Assembly: GCA_964559835.1 (NCBI GenBank)
Contig: CAZLJE010000002.1
Coordinates: forward strand, 62,001 to 126,000
DNA length: 64,000 bases
Direction: 5' to 3'
Source: DAISJI01 sp964559835
Lineage (GTDB): Bacteria; Acidobacteriota; Terriglobia; Terriglobales; Acidobacteriaceae
The notes under the pieces are model-generated. The model was not told where the DNA came from. It saw nothing but the letters and a program-made list of their open reading frames with translations, and made no database searches. Below, in pieces: positions 9,401 through 16,578 of the stretch (position 1 is its first letter; each line of letters opens with the position of its first letter). The translations under genes were made by a program, and so were the position numbers.

Positions 9401-9867
9401 AACTCGAGATCATTCAGCCCTTCATTAACGCGGCCGACGCGGTGTTCGGACAGAACCTGCGGTGCTCCACGCGCGTTGACCATGTCAGCATGGACACGCA
9501 CGCGTATCACAAGCACGGCATCGCGGCTACGGTTTCCCTCAGCGGCGACGTCGAAGGACGCATCGTCCTCGATCTCGATCCGGAGACGGCGAAGAAGATG
9601 GCGGCGGCCATGTGCAGCGAAGATGCGGACGCGCTGGTGAATGAAGTCGTTTGCGAACTGGCGAACCAGGTGATCGGGAATGCGATCACGGTACTGAACG
9701 ACTCCGGGTATCGCTTCCGCGTGCAGCCGCCGCAGATCACATCGGCCGACCAGGTGCCTATGTCTACGACCGAGGTCGAAGCTCTGCTCATGAAGTTTGA
9801 GACGTCCAGCGGGCCGGTGTTCATGAATATCGCACTGCGCGCGCCCAAAGACATGGCGGCCGACTGA
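9397..9867 (+). CDS. cheX: CheX-family phosphatase of CheY-P
   Basis: A 156-residue protein starting at a GTG that overlaps the cheY stop (GTGA); an in-frame extension upstream to 9172 lies inside cheY and was discarded. It begins MKLEIIQPFINAADAVF, as CheX proteins do. It has the E-x2-N-type phosphatase signature of the CheC/CheX/FliY fold in ADALVNEVVCELANQVIGNA. Family members dephosphorylate CheY-P as dimers. Its coupling to cheY suggests signal termination within this operon. The last gene of the operon; a structured, U-tailed element follows. Confidence 0.88.
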   Translation: MKLEIIQPFINAADAVFGQNLRCSTRVDHVSMDTHAYHKHGIAATVSLSGDVEGRIVLDLDPETAKKMAAAMCSEDADALVNEVVCELANQVIGNAITVLNDSGYRFRVQPPQITSADQVPMSTTEVEALLMKFETSSGPVFMNIALRAPKDMAAD

Positions 9868-9892
9868 AGCGATTTTGACGTACGTGGTAGCA

Positions 9893-9979
9893 GGGCCCGG
9901 CGCACGAGCGCCCCCGGCACAAGGCAACATCCGCTGCCGGGATCGCGACTAGGGACGTGCGACCGGGCCCGTTTCTTTT
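9893..9979 (+). terminator. Elaborate hairpin with T-rich tail after chemosensory operon
   Basis: The arms GGGCCCGGCGCAC (9893-9905) and GTGCGACCGGGCCC (9957-9970) pair over about 12 bp with one small internal bulge and are followed by GTTTCTTTT. Inside the loop a second stem pairs CCCGGCA (9913-9919) with TGCCGGG (9935-9941). The position at the end of a plus-strand operon, facing a convergent gene, fits a terminator. The inner stem makes it more complex than usual. Confidence 0.6.
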
Positions 9980-10433
9980 ACGAGCGGGCTGATTCTTCGC
10001 GTGCGATCTTCTCCGCTTCCATCTTTAACGCGCCGAGCCACTCATCGAGAGTCTTACGGAAATCCTGTTCCAGCGAGCCGGCGAGTGCGATCTTCCAGCC
10101 GGAGAATTCACATTCGGCGCTGAGCGTCGTGTTACCGTCCGCCGCCGCATCGAAGCGGAAGCGCATCGTCCCGGTCATTCCGCTGCTTTCGACGATCCAT
10201 GCGACCATCTGTGGAGCGGAGTTTTCTTTCACCGTAGGTTTGACCGTGATGCGCTTGGGATAGGCCAACTCGAGATGCATGCGGCTTCCCTGCTGCCACG
10301 GCTGGCCGTCGGTCCATTTTGCCTGGCCGATCACGCGGTTCCACCACGGCCACTCCTCGGCCTTCTGAAACTTCTGCCAGGCGTGTTCCGGCTTGCACTT
10401 CGCGATCACGGAGTGCTGAACTCTGACACCCAT
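9978..10433 (-). CDS. SRPBCC (START-like) family protein
   Basis: A 151-residue protein from the ATG at 10433, which is preceded by a GGGGAT ribosome-binding site; the frame is open further upstream but that part crosses the AT-rich repeat. The pattern is that of a polyketide-cyclase/START-like fold. The N-terminal strand is VRVQHSVIAKCKPEHAWQKF, followed by the helix EEWPWWNRVIGQAKW, beta strands with a central TGTMRFRFDA, and the long C-terminal helix FRKTLDEWLGALKMEAEKIA. Such proteins bind hydrophobic ligands in a helix-grip cavity; the ligand here is unknown. It lies 62 bp downstream of the threonine aldolase gene on the same strand. Confidence 0.78.
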   Translation of the reverse strand: MGVRVQHSVIAKCKPEHAWQKFQKAEEWPWWNRVIGQAKWTDGQPWQQGSRMHLELAYPKRITVKPTVKENSAPQMVAWIVESSGMTGTMRFRFDAAADGNTTLSAECEFSGWKIALAGSLEQDFRKTLDEWLGALKMEAEKIAREESARS

Positions 10434-10453
10434 TGCTGATCCCCACCCGAGAC

Positions 10454-10493
10454 GATTTGAAATTTCAAATTTGAAATTTTCGAAATTTCGATC
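10454..10493. repeat. AT-rich GAAATTT word-repeat island
   Basis: Forty bases between two minus-strand genes in a GC-rich neighbourhood consist of the heptamer GAAATTT/AAATTTC repeated directly and in inverse complement, including the palindrome GAAATTTCAAATTTGAAATT. It can form several alternative hairpins. It belongs to the island class described in the findings. Confidence 0.75.
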
Positions 10494-10495
10494 GT

Positions 10496-11581
10496 TCACT
10501 TCCTGCAAATCGCTTCCACAACTTCCAACGCGCGCTCGCATCCCGCGCGGTCGACGTCCATGTGCGTGACGAACCGGACGAGTTCCTTGTTGACGCCGCC
10601 GGCGAGGACATTGCGATCTCCCATCCGGCGGGTGAACTCGGTCGCGCCGATGCCCGTGCCGCTGATGTCGAAGATGACGATGTTCGTTTGCACGGTCGCG
10701 GGATCGATGTTGATCCCCGGAATGCGCGCGAGCCCCTCCGCGAGGAACTTCGCATTGTCGTGATCTTCCTTCAGGCGAGCGGTGTGTTTCTCAAGCGCGA
10801 TGAGTCCCGCGGCCGCGAGAATTCCCGCCTGGCGCATACCTCCGCCAAGAGCTTTGCGGCAGGCCCGCGCGTCGTCGATCAATTTGCGGCTGCCCACGAG
10901 CAGCGAACCAACGGGAGCGCCCAGCCCCTTCGACAGGCAGAACATCACCGAATCGTACTTGTGCGTGACCTCGGCGACGGGTTTGCCCAGCGCGGTGGCA
11001 GCATTGAACACGCGCGCGCCGTCCAGATGTACCGGAAGTCCCATTTCATGCGCGCCATCGCAGATCTCGTCCGCCACATCCTGCGGATAAACGCTGCCGC
11101 CGGCCATGTTGTGCGTATTCTCGAGCGAGATAAGCCCGGTTTGCGCGCGGTAATAGATCTTCGGCGCGATCCAGCGCTTGACCAGGTCCCACGTCAGGAT
11201 TCCGTTCGCAGCGGGCAGCGTTCGCGCCGTGCACCCGGAGAACCACGACAGCATCGCCATCTCGTAGTTGTAGATGTGCCCGCGCTCCTCGCAAATGACT
11301 TCCTGCCCCGGTTTGGTGTGCAGCTTGATTGCGATCGTGTTTCCCATCGAACCCGACGGGACGAAGATCGCGGCTTCGCGCCCGAAGATATCGGCCGCGC
11401 GCTGCTCGAGGCGGTTGACCGTGGGATCTTCGGAATAGACGTCGTCGCCAACCTCGGCTTCCGCCATGGCGCGGCGCATTTCAGGCGTGGGCTTCGTGAC
11501 GGTGTCGCTGCGCAGGTCAACGGTCACGGCGCGGCGTTCGGAATCGGGCGAGGCAGTCTGGGGCTCAGTAATTGTGCTCAT
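10496..11581 (-). CDS. ltaE: Low-specificity L-threonine aldolase
   Basis: A 361-residue PLP enzyme of fold type I that cleaves L-threonine or L-allo-threonine to glycine and acetaldehyde. The N-terminal VDLRSDTVTKPTPEMRRAM and VGDDVYSEDPTVNRLE are signature motifs of the family. The PLP-contact region is HLDGARVFNAA and the Schiff-base lysine is Lys218 in FCLSKGLGAPVGS. A 20-residue leader precedes VDLRSDT, slightly longer than usual. The gene precedes the SRPBCC gene on the same strand and is separated from the upstream M24 peptidase gene by a TCCGG word repeat. Confidence 0.93.
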   Translation of the reverse strand: MSTITEPQTASPDSERRAVTVDLRSDTVTKPTPEMRRAMAEAEVGDDVYSEDPTVNRLEQRAADIFGREAAIFVPSGSMGNTIAIKLHTKPGQEVICEERGHIYNYEMAMLSWFSGCTARTLPAANGILTWDLVKRWIAPKIYYRAQTGLISLENTHNMAGGSVYPQDVADEICDGAHEMGLPVHLDGARVFNAATALGKPVAEVTHKYDSVMFCLSKGLGAPVGSLLVGSRKLIDDARACRKALGGGMRQAGILAAAGLIALEKHTARLKEDHDNAKFLAEGLARIPGINIDPATVQTNIVIFDISGTGIGATEFTRRMGDRNVLAGGVNKELVRFVTHMDVDRAGCERALEVVEAICRK

Positions 11582-11616
11582 AATGAATTCACCGATAGTT
11601 CAGTGTAAGCGATTTG

Positions 11617-11658
11617 CGGTGTCCGGTGTCCGGTTTCCGGAGTCCGGAAGCCGGAACC
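11617..11658. repeat. TCCGG word-repeat island
   Basis: The pentamer TCCGG or its complement CCGGA recurs about six times in 42 bp (GTCCGGTGTCCGGTTTCCGG, then AGTCCGGAAGCCGGAA), giving overlapping hairpins. It lies between the M24 peptidase stop and the ltaE start. Confidence 0.7.
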
Positions 11659-11660
11659 CC

Positions 11661-12950
11661 TCACTCTCCGAACGGGTTTTCGATGGACGGGCTCTGCGGT
11701 GTGAACAGCTCGGCGCCGTTTTCGGTCACGTGCCAATCATCTTCCAGCCGGATGCCGAACTTGCCCGGCTGGTACACGCCCGGCTCGTCGCTGAACGTCA
11801 TGTCTTTACCCAGCGGCATCTTGTTACCGGGAACGAGATAGGGCCACTCGTGTCCGTCCATGCCGATGCCGTGTCCGAGGCGGTGCGAGAAATACTTGAA
11901 CCCGGGGCCGAAGCCGGCGTCGGAGATCACCTTGCGCGCGGCGGCGTCCACCTGTTCGGCGGGAAGTCCGGGGCGGGCCGTGTCTACAGCGGCTTTCTGC
12001 GCCGCATGCACAATGTCGAAAACTCTCTTCAGCTCGTCGCTCGCTTTTCCGAGCACGAACGTGCGCGTGATGTCCGACTGGTAGCCCTCGACGGTGCAGC
12101 CGTCATCGATCATGACCGGCGCACCTTCTTTAACGACCTGCGGTTTCGCCGACCCATGGGGGAGCGCGGTAAATTCGCCGACCTGAACGCTGGCACCGCC
12201 GGGAAACCCGACCTGCCGGTAGGCCGCCGATATCAGAGATTCGCAGTCGTGCTGGGTCATGCCCGGCTGCAACGCGTGATAGACCGCGCGATACACCTGC
12301 CACGTCGCCTGGTTTGCCACCCGCATCAGTTGCAACTCGTGAGCGCTTTTGTGCATGCGACATCCGGCCGTGACCGGAGTCGCGCTGACGATCTTCATCG
12401 CCGGTACGGCCTTGCTGACCCCATCGCAAAAGACGAACGTCGTCCGCTCTTCCATGCCGATGCTTCCGCTGCGTATGCCGCGGTCCGCGAGCCCGCGCGC
12501 GACCAGTTTGTAGGGATCTTCGTCTTCCTGCCACGTGAGGACGTCCGCGTCCTCCGCCAGCGGGCCCTGCGAGAGTTGCTCGTGCAACCGGTCGGCCTCA
12601 AACGCAGGCGCGACGAAATACGGCATGCCCTTCGCGGGCAGGATTAAGGCGCCGAGCCGCTCCGAGTTCCACCAGCGGATATTGGCGTAATAAAGAAGAG
12701 AGGTGCCGCCGATCATCAGGATGGCGTCGAGCTTGTTCGCCGCCATGAGCTGCCGCGCCCGGTCGATCCTCATCTGCCGCTCTTCATTGCTGATGGGCAG
12801 CGCCTGGTCCTTCATCGATTTCAGCGCCTGGATGGACGGCGGCAGCGCGCGTTCTGGGCGCTCCTGCGCGCCGGCGACCGGAACGGCGGAAACCAGTGAA
12901 CCCGCCGCTACCCCGGCGGAGATGCGCAACACATCGCGACGCGAGACCAT
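11661..12950 (-). CDS. Tat-exported M24 (Xaa-Pro) metallopeptidase
   Basis: A 429-residue protein from the ATG at 12950, chosen because AGGAG lies 5 bases upstream; an in-frame ATG five codons earlier is less well placed. It opens with a twin-arginine signal (SRRDVLRISAGVAAGSLVSA, then AxA-type cleavage). A creatinase-like N-terminal domain (RMRIDRA-type helix, IGGTSLLYYANIRWWNSERL) precedes the pita-bread catalytic domain. Metal-ligand regions are MIDDGCTVEGYQSDITRTFV (two Asp), HRLGHGIGMDGHEWP (His), TFSDEPGVY (Glu) and FGIRLEDDW (Glu). It probably cleaves Xaa-Pro dipeptides or aminoacyl-proline bonds in the periplasm. It is transcribed toward ltaE but separated by a repeat. Confidence 0.9.
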   Translation of the reverse strand: MVSRRDVLRISAGVAAGSLVSAVPVAGAQERPERALPPSIQALKSMKDQALPISNEERQMRIDRARQLMAANKLDAILMIGGTSLLYYANIRWWNSERLGALILPAKGMPYFVAPAFEADRLHEQLSQGPLAEDADVLTWQEDEDPYKLVARGLADRGIRSGSIGMEERTTFVFCDGVSKAVPAMKIVSATPVTAGCRMHKSAHELQLMRVANQATWQVYRAVYHALQPGMTQHDCESLISAAYRQVGFPGGASVQVGEFTALPHGSAKPQVVKEGAPVMIDDGCTVEGYQSDITRTFVLGKASDELKRVFDIVHAAQKAAVDTARPGLPAEQVDAAARKVISDAGFGPGFKYFSHRLGHGIGMDGHEWPYLVPGNKMPLGKDMTFSDEPGVYQPGKFGIRLEDDWHVTENGAELFTPQSPSIENPFGE

Positions 12951-13068
12951 GGGAACTCCTGCCACTCGTCCTTACTTTTCCCTGAGTGAGCCGTCCAATG
13001 TAACGAAGGCGCAAGCGCGCGACAAGCCCGGCGTGGAACCGCGGCGCGGGCTTCTGCGTATTCATAAG

Positions 13069-13161
13069 TGGGCAGTGGTTGGTGGTCGGTGTTAGGCAAA
13101 GGATTTGCGCCGAAGTTTCGGTTCCACCTCCTGATCACTGACCACTGAGCACCGATCACTT
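13069..13161. repeat. GTGGTCGGTG / GATCACTGACCACTG word-repeat hairpin
   Basis: The left part (13072-13093) carries CAGTGGTTGGTGGTCGGTG and the right part (13131-13160) carries GATCACTGACCACTGAGCAC followed by CGATCACT, an imperfect inverted copy built from repeated CACTG/GATCACT words. It occupies the gap between the divergent M24 peptidase and permease genes, immediately before the permease start. Confidence 0.65.
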
Positions 13162-13175
13162 ACACCGCAACTCCT

Positions 13176-14435
13176 ATGGTTATTCGCGATCTATTGCTCG
13201 ACGTGTTGCGGACGCTGTGGGCGCACAAGCTGCGCTCGGCGCTGACGATGTTCGGCATCGCCTGGGGGATCGTGTCCATCGTGCTGATGGTTGCCGCCGG
13301 TGAGGGACTGCGCGTCGGACAGGCGAAAGTGTCGGCTACGCTCGGCCGCGACGTCATGATCATCTTCGCCGGTACCACTAGCATGCAGGCCGGCGGAGCC
13401 CGCGCCGGACGCCGCGTCCGATGGGAAGACACCGATGTCCCCGTGCTCGAGCAGGAAGCTACCGATTGCGAGTATATCTTGCCGGAACTCGGGCAGGGCA
13501 ACGTCAAGGTGACCAGTTCTTACAACGCGGGCGCGTTCGAGGTCACCGGATCTACGCCCCCGTTCCAGACGGTCCGCAGCACCGAAGTCGCCCAGGGCCG
13601 CTTCTACACCTGGGAGGATTACCGCGAAGCACGCAAAGTCGCCTTCATCGGCACGGAGGTGAAGAAGCAATTGTTCGGCTCGCGCAACCCCGTCGGCGAG
13701 ACCCTGATGATCCAAAACATGCCTTTTACGGTGATCGGGGTCATGAAGCAGAAAGACCAGGACTCCAGCTATGATGGCTTCGATGTCAATAAAGTGTTTG
13801 TGCCGTACACGGTCATGCAGCGCGAGTTTCCCAACAAACCTCCGGACAATATGCACACGCTGGACCGCCTGCTGGTGACACCGAAATCGGTGCTCGAGCA
13901 CACGAACTGCAAGACGCAAGTGGCGAAGGTGCTCGGGCGCATCCATCACTTCGACCCGACCGACAAAGAGGCGCTGCACAATTGGGACACGCTGCAGGAA
14001 GCGCAGGCGTTCGCGACCATGACGAACGGCATGAAGTATTTCCTCGGCGCCGTCGGGTTAACGACGCTGTTTCTCGGTGGCATGGGCGTGATGAACGTCA
14101 TGCTGGTGGCGGTACGGGAACGCACGCGCGAGATCGGCGTGCGCAAGGCGGTCGGCGCTGCGGCCAATGAGATCCGCTGGCAGTTCTTCGTCGAGACCGT
14201 GCTGTTGGTGGGTGTCAGCGGGGGAGCGGGGCTGGGAGTTGCGTACGGTATCTGCGCCCTGGTGAACCTGCTGCCCATGCCGGAGTTTTTCGCCGGATTG
14301 ATTCCAACGTGGCAGTCGGGAGTGCTGTCGGCAACGCTGCTCGGAACGATCGCGATCCTGTCCGCGATGTACCCGGCGAATAAGGCCGCAAGTATCGATC
14401 CGATCGAAGCACTCAGGTACGAAGCGGGAGGTTAA
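13176..14435 (+). CDS. MacB/FtsX-type ABC transporter permease, no linked ATPase
   Basis: A 419-residue permease with the MacB membrane-domain plan. A first TM sits in LRSALTMFGIAWGIVSIVLM, then a large periplasmic domain of about 240 residues (MacB_PCD; the segment FIGTEVKKQLFGSRNPVGE is typical). Three C-terminal TMs follow in the FtsX domain, with the signature GVMNVMLVAVRERTREIGVR and the ending IDPIEALRYE. There is no N-terminal nucleotide-binding domain, and no ATPase gene lies in the flanks. Related acidobacterial permeases are often orphan. It probably couples an unlinked ATPase to envelope export or lipoprotein handling; the substrate is unknown. Confidence 0.9.
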   Translation: MVIRDLLLDVLRTLWAHKLRSALTMFGIAWGIVSIVLMVAAGEGLRVGQAKVSATLGRDVMIIFAGTTSMQAGGARAGRRVRWEDTDVPVLEQEATDCEYILPELGQGNVKVTSSYNAGAFEVTGSTPPFQTVRSTEVAQGRFYTWEDYREARKVAFIGTEVKKQLFGSRNPVGETLMIQNMPFTVIGVMKQKDQDSSYDGFDVNKVFVPYTVMQREFPNKPPDNMHTLDRLLVTPKSVLEHTNCKTQVAKVLGRIHHFDPTDKEALHNWDTLQEAQAFATMTNGMKYFLGAVGLTTLFLGGMGVMNVMLVAVRERTREIGVRKAVGAAANEIRWQFFVETVLLVGVSGGAGLGVAYGICALVNLLPMPEFFAGLIPTWQSGVLSATLLGTIAILSAMYPANKAASIDPIEALRYEAGG

Positions 14436-14449
14436 AGCATTTGCGATTG

Positions 14450-14513
14450 AGTGATTTGTGATTGGTGATTGAAAGTACCGAGCACTCGCACCAATCACCA
14501 ATCACAAATCACT
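14450..14513. repeat. Perfect 22-bp inverted repeat between paired permease genes
   Basis: The arm at 14450-14471 (begins AGTGATTTGTGATTGGTG) is exactly complementary to 14492-14513 (ends CAATCACAAATCACT), with a 20-nt loop. Both arms are made of repeated GATTgGTGATT-type words. There is no T-tail. It sits 14 bp after the first permease stop and 13 bp before the second permease start. Confidence 0.9.
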
Positions 14514-14526
14514 AAATCACCAATGG

Positions 14527-15792
14527 ATGCCTATGGACATCATCCGCGAGATCGTTGCCGAATCCTGGAGCGCGCTTCAGCGCAGCCGTGTGCGCAGTGT
14601 CCTGACGATGCTCGGTATCGTGTGGGGCATCGTCGCTGTGACGTTGCTGATCGCCTACGGCGCCGGGTTCCGCGGCGTCCTGGTGCACGCCTTCGACGCC
14701 TTCGGCAGAAGCGCGGTGGTCTGCTGGCCGGCGCAGACCAGCGAACAACCCGGTGGACAACGCGCGGGAAAAGTCGTGCGCTTCGAGCAGGAAGACCTTG
14801 ACCTGGTCCGGTCGAACGCCACGCTGGTGAAGCACGCCTGCCTGGAGACAGTACGCACGAAGCCGATCGTGTACGCGGACCGGATGGTGAGCACGGCGGT
14901 CCGCGGTGTCTGCCCCGAGTACGGCGAGATCCGCAACGAGGTGCCGAGCGACGGGCGCTGGATCAACTCCGTCGACTTCACCGATCGCCGCAGCGTCGCG
15001 TTCCTTGGCCAATGGGTCGCCGACAAACTTTTCGCCGGACGCCCCGCCGTCGGCGAACAGATCCAGATCGATGGCGTGCGCTTCACCGTCATCGGCCTCA
15101 TGGCGAAGAAGATGCAGATGAGCAACTACTTCACCAGCGACGACCACTCCGTCTTCATTCCGTACACCTCCGCCGGCGACCTGTGGAACACGCGCTACGC
15201 CAGCGTGATGGTGTTCAGCCCAGTGGCGCCTCAGTTTGAAAAGAAGGCCGAAGCCCAGGTATTGGCCACAGTCGCGGAACGCCAGCGTTTCTCGCCCACC
15301 GACAAGAAGGCGATCATGATGTTCGGTCGCGAGGAATTCCGCCCGATCATCGACGGCATCACCATCGGCTTGCAAGTCCTGCTGATGTTCATTGGCGGCC
15401 TGACGCTCGGCATCGGCGGCGTCGGTGTGATGAACATCATGCTGGTCTCGGTCGATGAGCGCATCCGCGAGATTGGCCTGCGCCGCGCGCTGGGCGCCCG
15501 GAAATTTCATATCCGCGTCCAATTCCTGGCCGAGGCGATGTTGATGATGATGCTGGGTGGTGCTATCGGCATCGCCATGGCCTACGTCGTCGCCTGGATC
15601 ACGCCGACGCTGCCGATGCTCGGCCCGCTTTTCGAAGACAATACCGGCCAGGGCGACATCCACCTGCACATTTCGGCATCGACGGTGATGCTCTCCACAC
15701 TCGTCCTGCTGATCGTCGGCGTCATCAGCGGCATGGTTCCGGCACTGAGGGCCGCGAAGCTCGATCCGGTGGAAGCGCTCCGCTACGAGTAG
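14527..15792 (+). CDS. MacB/FtsX-type ABC transporter permease, second of pair
   Basis: A 421-residue permease of the same type as the preceding gene. The N-terminal TM is in RSVLTMLGIVWGIVAVTLLI, the periplasmic domain contains FLGQWVADKLFAGRPAVGEQ, and the FtsX domain has LGIGGVGVMNIMLVSVDERI and the C-terminal ending LDPVEALRYE. Either ATG at 14527 or at 14533 could serve. Sequence is clearly divergent from its neighbour, so this is an old duplication or a heteromeric pair rather than a recent copy. With its partner it could form the dimer that normally arises from two MacB subunits. Confidence 0.9.
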   Translation: MPMDIIREIVAESWSALQRSRVRSVLTMLGIVWGIVAVTLLIAYGAGFRGVLVHAFDAFGRSAVVCWPAQTSEQPGGQRAGKVVRFEQEDLDLVRSNATLVKHACLETVRTKPIVYADRMVSTAVRGVCPEYGEIRNEVPSDGRWINSVDFTDRRSVAFLGQWVADKLFAGRPAVGEQIQIDGVRFTVIGLMAKKMQMSNYFTSDDHSVFIPYTSAGDLWNTRYASVMVFSPVAPQFEKKAEAQVLATVAERQRFSPTDKKAIMMFGREEFRPIIDGITIGLQVLLMFIGGLTLGIGGVGVMNIMLVSVDERIREIGLRRALGARKFHIRVQFLAEAMLMMMLGGAIGIAMAYVVAWITPTLPMLGPLFEDNTGQGDIHLHISASTVMLSTLVLLIVGVISGMVPALRAAKLDPVEALRYE

Positions 15793-15839
15793 CACTCGTT
15801 TCGGTGGTACACTGCGCCATCCTTGGATGGAGTGAGGCG

Positions 15840-16475
15840 ATGAGGCGATCGTTTATTACCATCTCGGCCGTTGTCCTTCTGCTGGCTTCGGCAGCCAACG
15901 CCCAAAAAGCGGCGGTCGTGTTCTGCGCCCTCGACGACACCCTCGACTTCAAGACGGCAAAGGCGGGCGACTCGCTGGCCCTTCACACCACGTACGACCT
16001 GATGGATAACGACAAAGTCCTGTTGCCGCGCGGAACGGCCATTACCGCCAAGGTGATTGACGCGGCTGATGCCAAGTCCGTTTCCATAGCTCTGGACCAT
16101 GCGACTTTGAAATCGGGCGCCGTGGTGCCGCTGATGGGCATCATCGCCGCCGTCTCTGTGCATGCGAATAAGAGCTTGGCGGACGATCCGCTCTACAGCA
16201 TGAACCACCTCAACACTCCCACCCGCTCCAACGATCCGAATGTGGGCGTCGCGTCCTCTGGCGCCGAAGTGCAGACCGCTATCCTAAAGGGCGAAAGCGA
16301 CCCAAAATCGGGTTTGTCATTGAAATCGCAAGGCGCGATCGGGATCGACGGTCTGGACTTGAAATGGGTCCTCGACAAGCCCCCTGCGACCACCGTCTTC
16401 ACCAGCAAGAAGAAGAACCTTCGCATCCCCAAAGGCTCTGACATGCTACTGCGGATGGCGCCTCCGGCAATCTGA
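15840..16475 (+). CDS. Exported protein of unknown function
   Basis: A 211-residue protein from the ATG at 15840. A clear signal peptide (RRSFITISAVVLLLASAANA, then Q) is followed by a beta-rich region. Sequences such as DNDKVLLPRGTAITAKVIDA and LDHATLKSGAVVPLMGIIAA, with the closing KKNLRIPKGSDMLLRMAPP, resemble the stretches of VirB10/TrbI-like beta domains ('LPKGT...' strands); this is a weak analogy, not an assignment. A single Cys (CALDD) follows the signal. It lies 47 bp after the second permease gene and could be co-transcribed with it. I do not recognise the family. Confidence 0.72.
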   Translation: MRRSFITISAVVLLLASAANAQKAAVVFCALDDTLDFKTAKAGDSLALHTTYDLMDNDKVLLPRGTAITAKVIDAADAKSVSIALDHATLKSGAVVPLMGIIAAVSVHANKSLADDPLYSMNHLNTPTRSNDPNVGVASSGAEVQTAILKGESDPKSGLSLKSQGAIGIDGLDLKWVLDKPPATTVFTSKKKNLRIPKGSDMLLRMAPPAI

Positions 16476-16578
16476 GAATTTCGGACCCAGCACCCCGAAT
16501 ACTGACTTGGACACCAACCCGTTATAGAATCTTCGCCTCGCACGTACTCACCTTTACAGAACTGAAGGGGTGCTACTC

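Noticed and set aside
9905..9960. GEMM-like GCACAAGGCAAC in the loop after cheX
   Set aside because: The receptor tetraloop and second block are absent, and the position is downstream, not upstream, of a gene.
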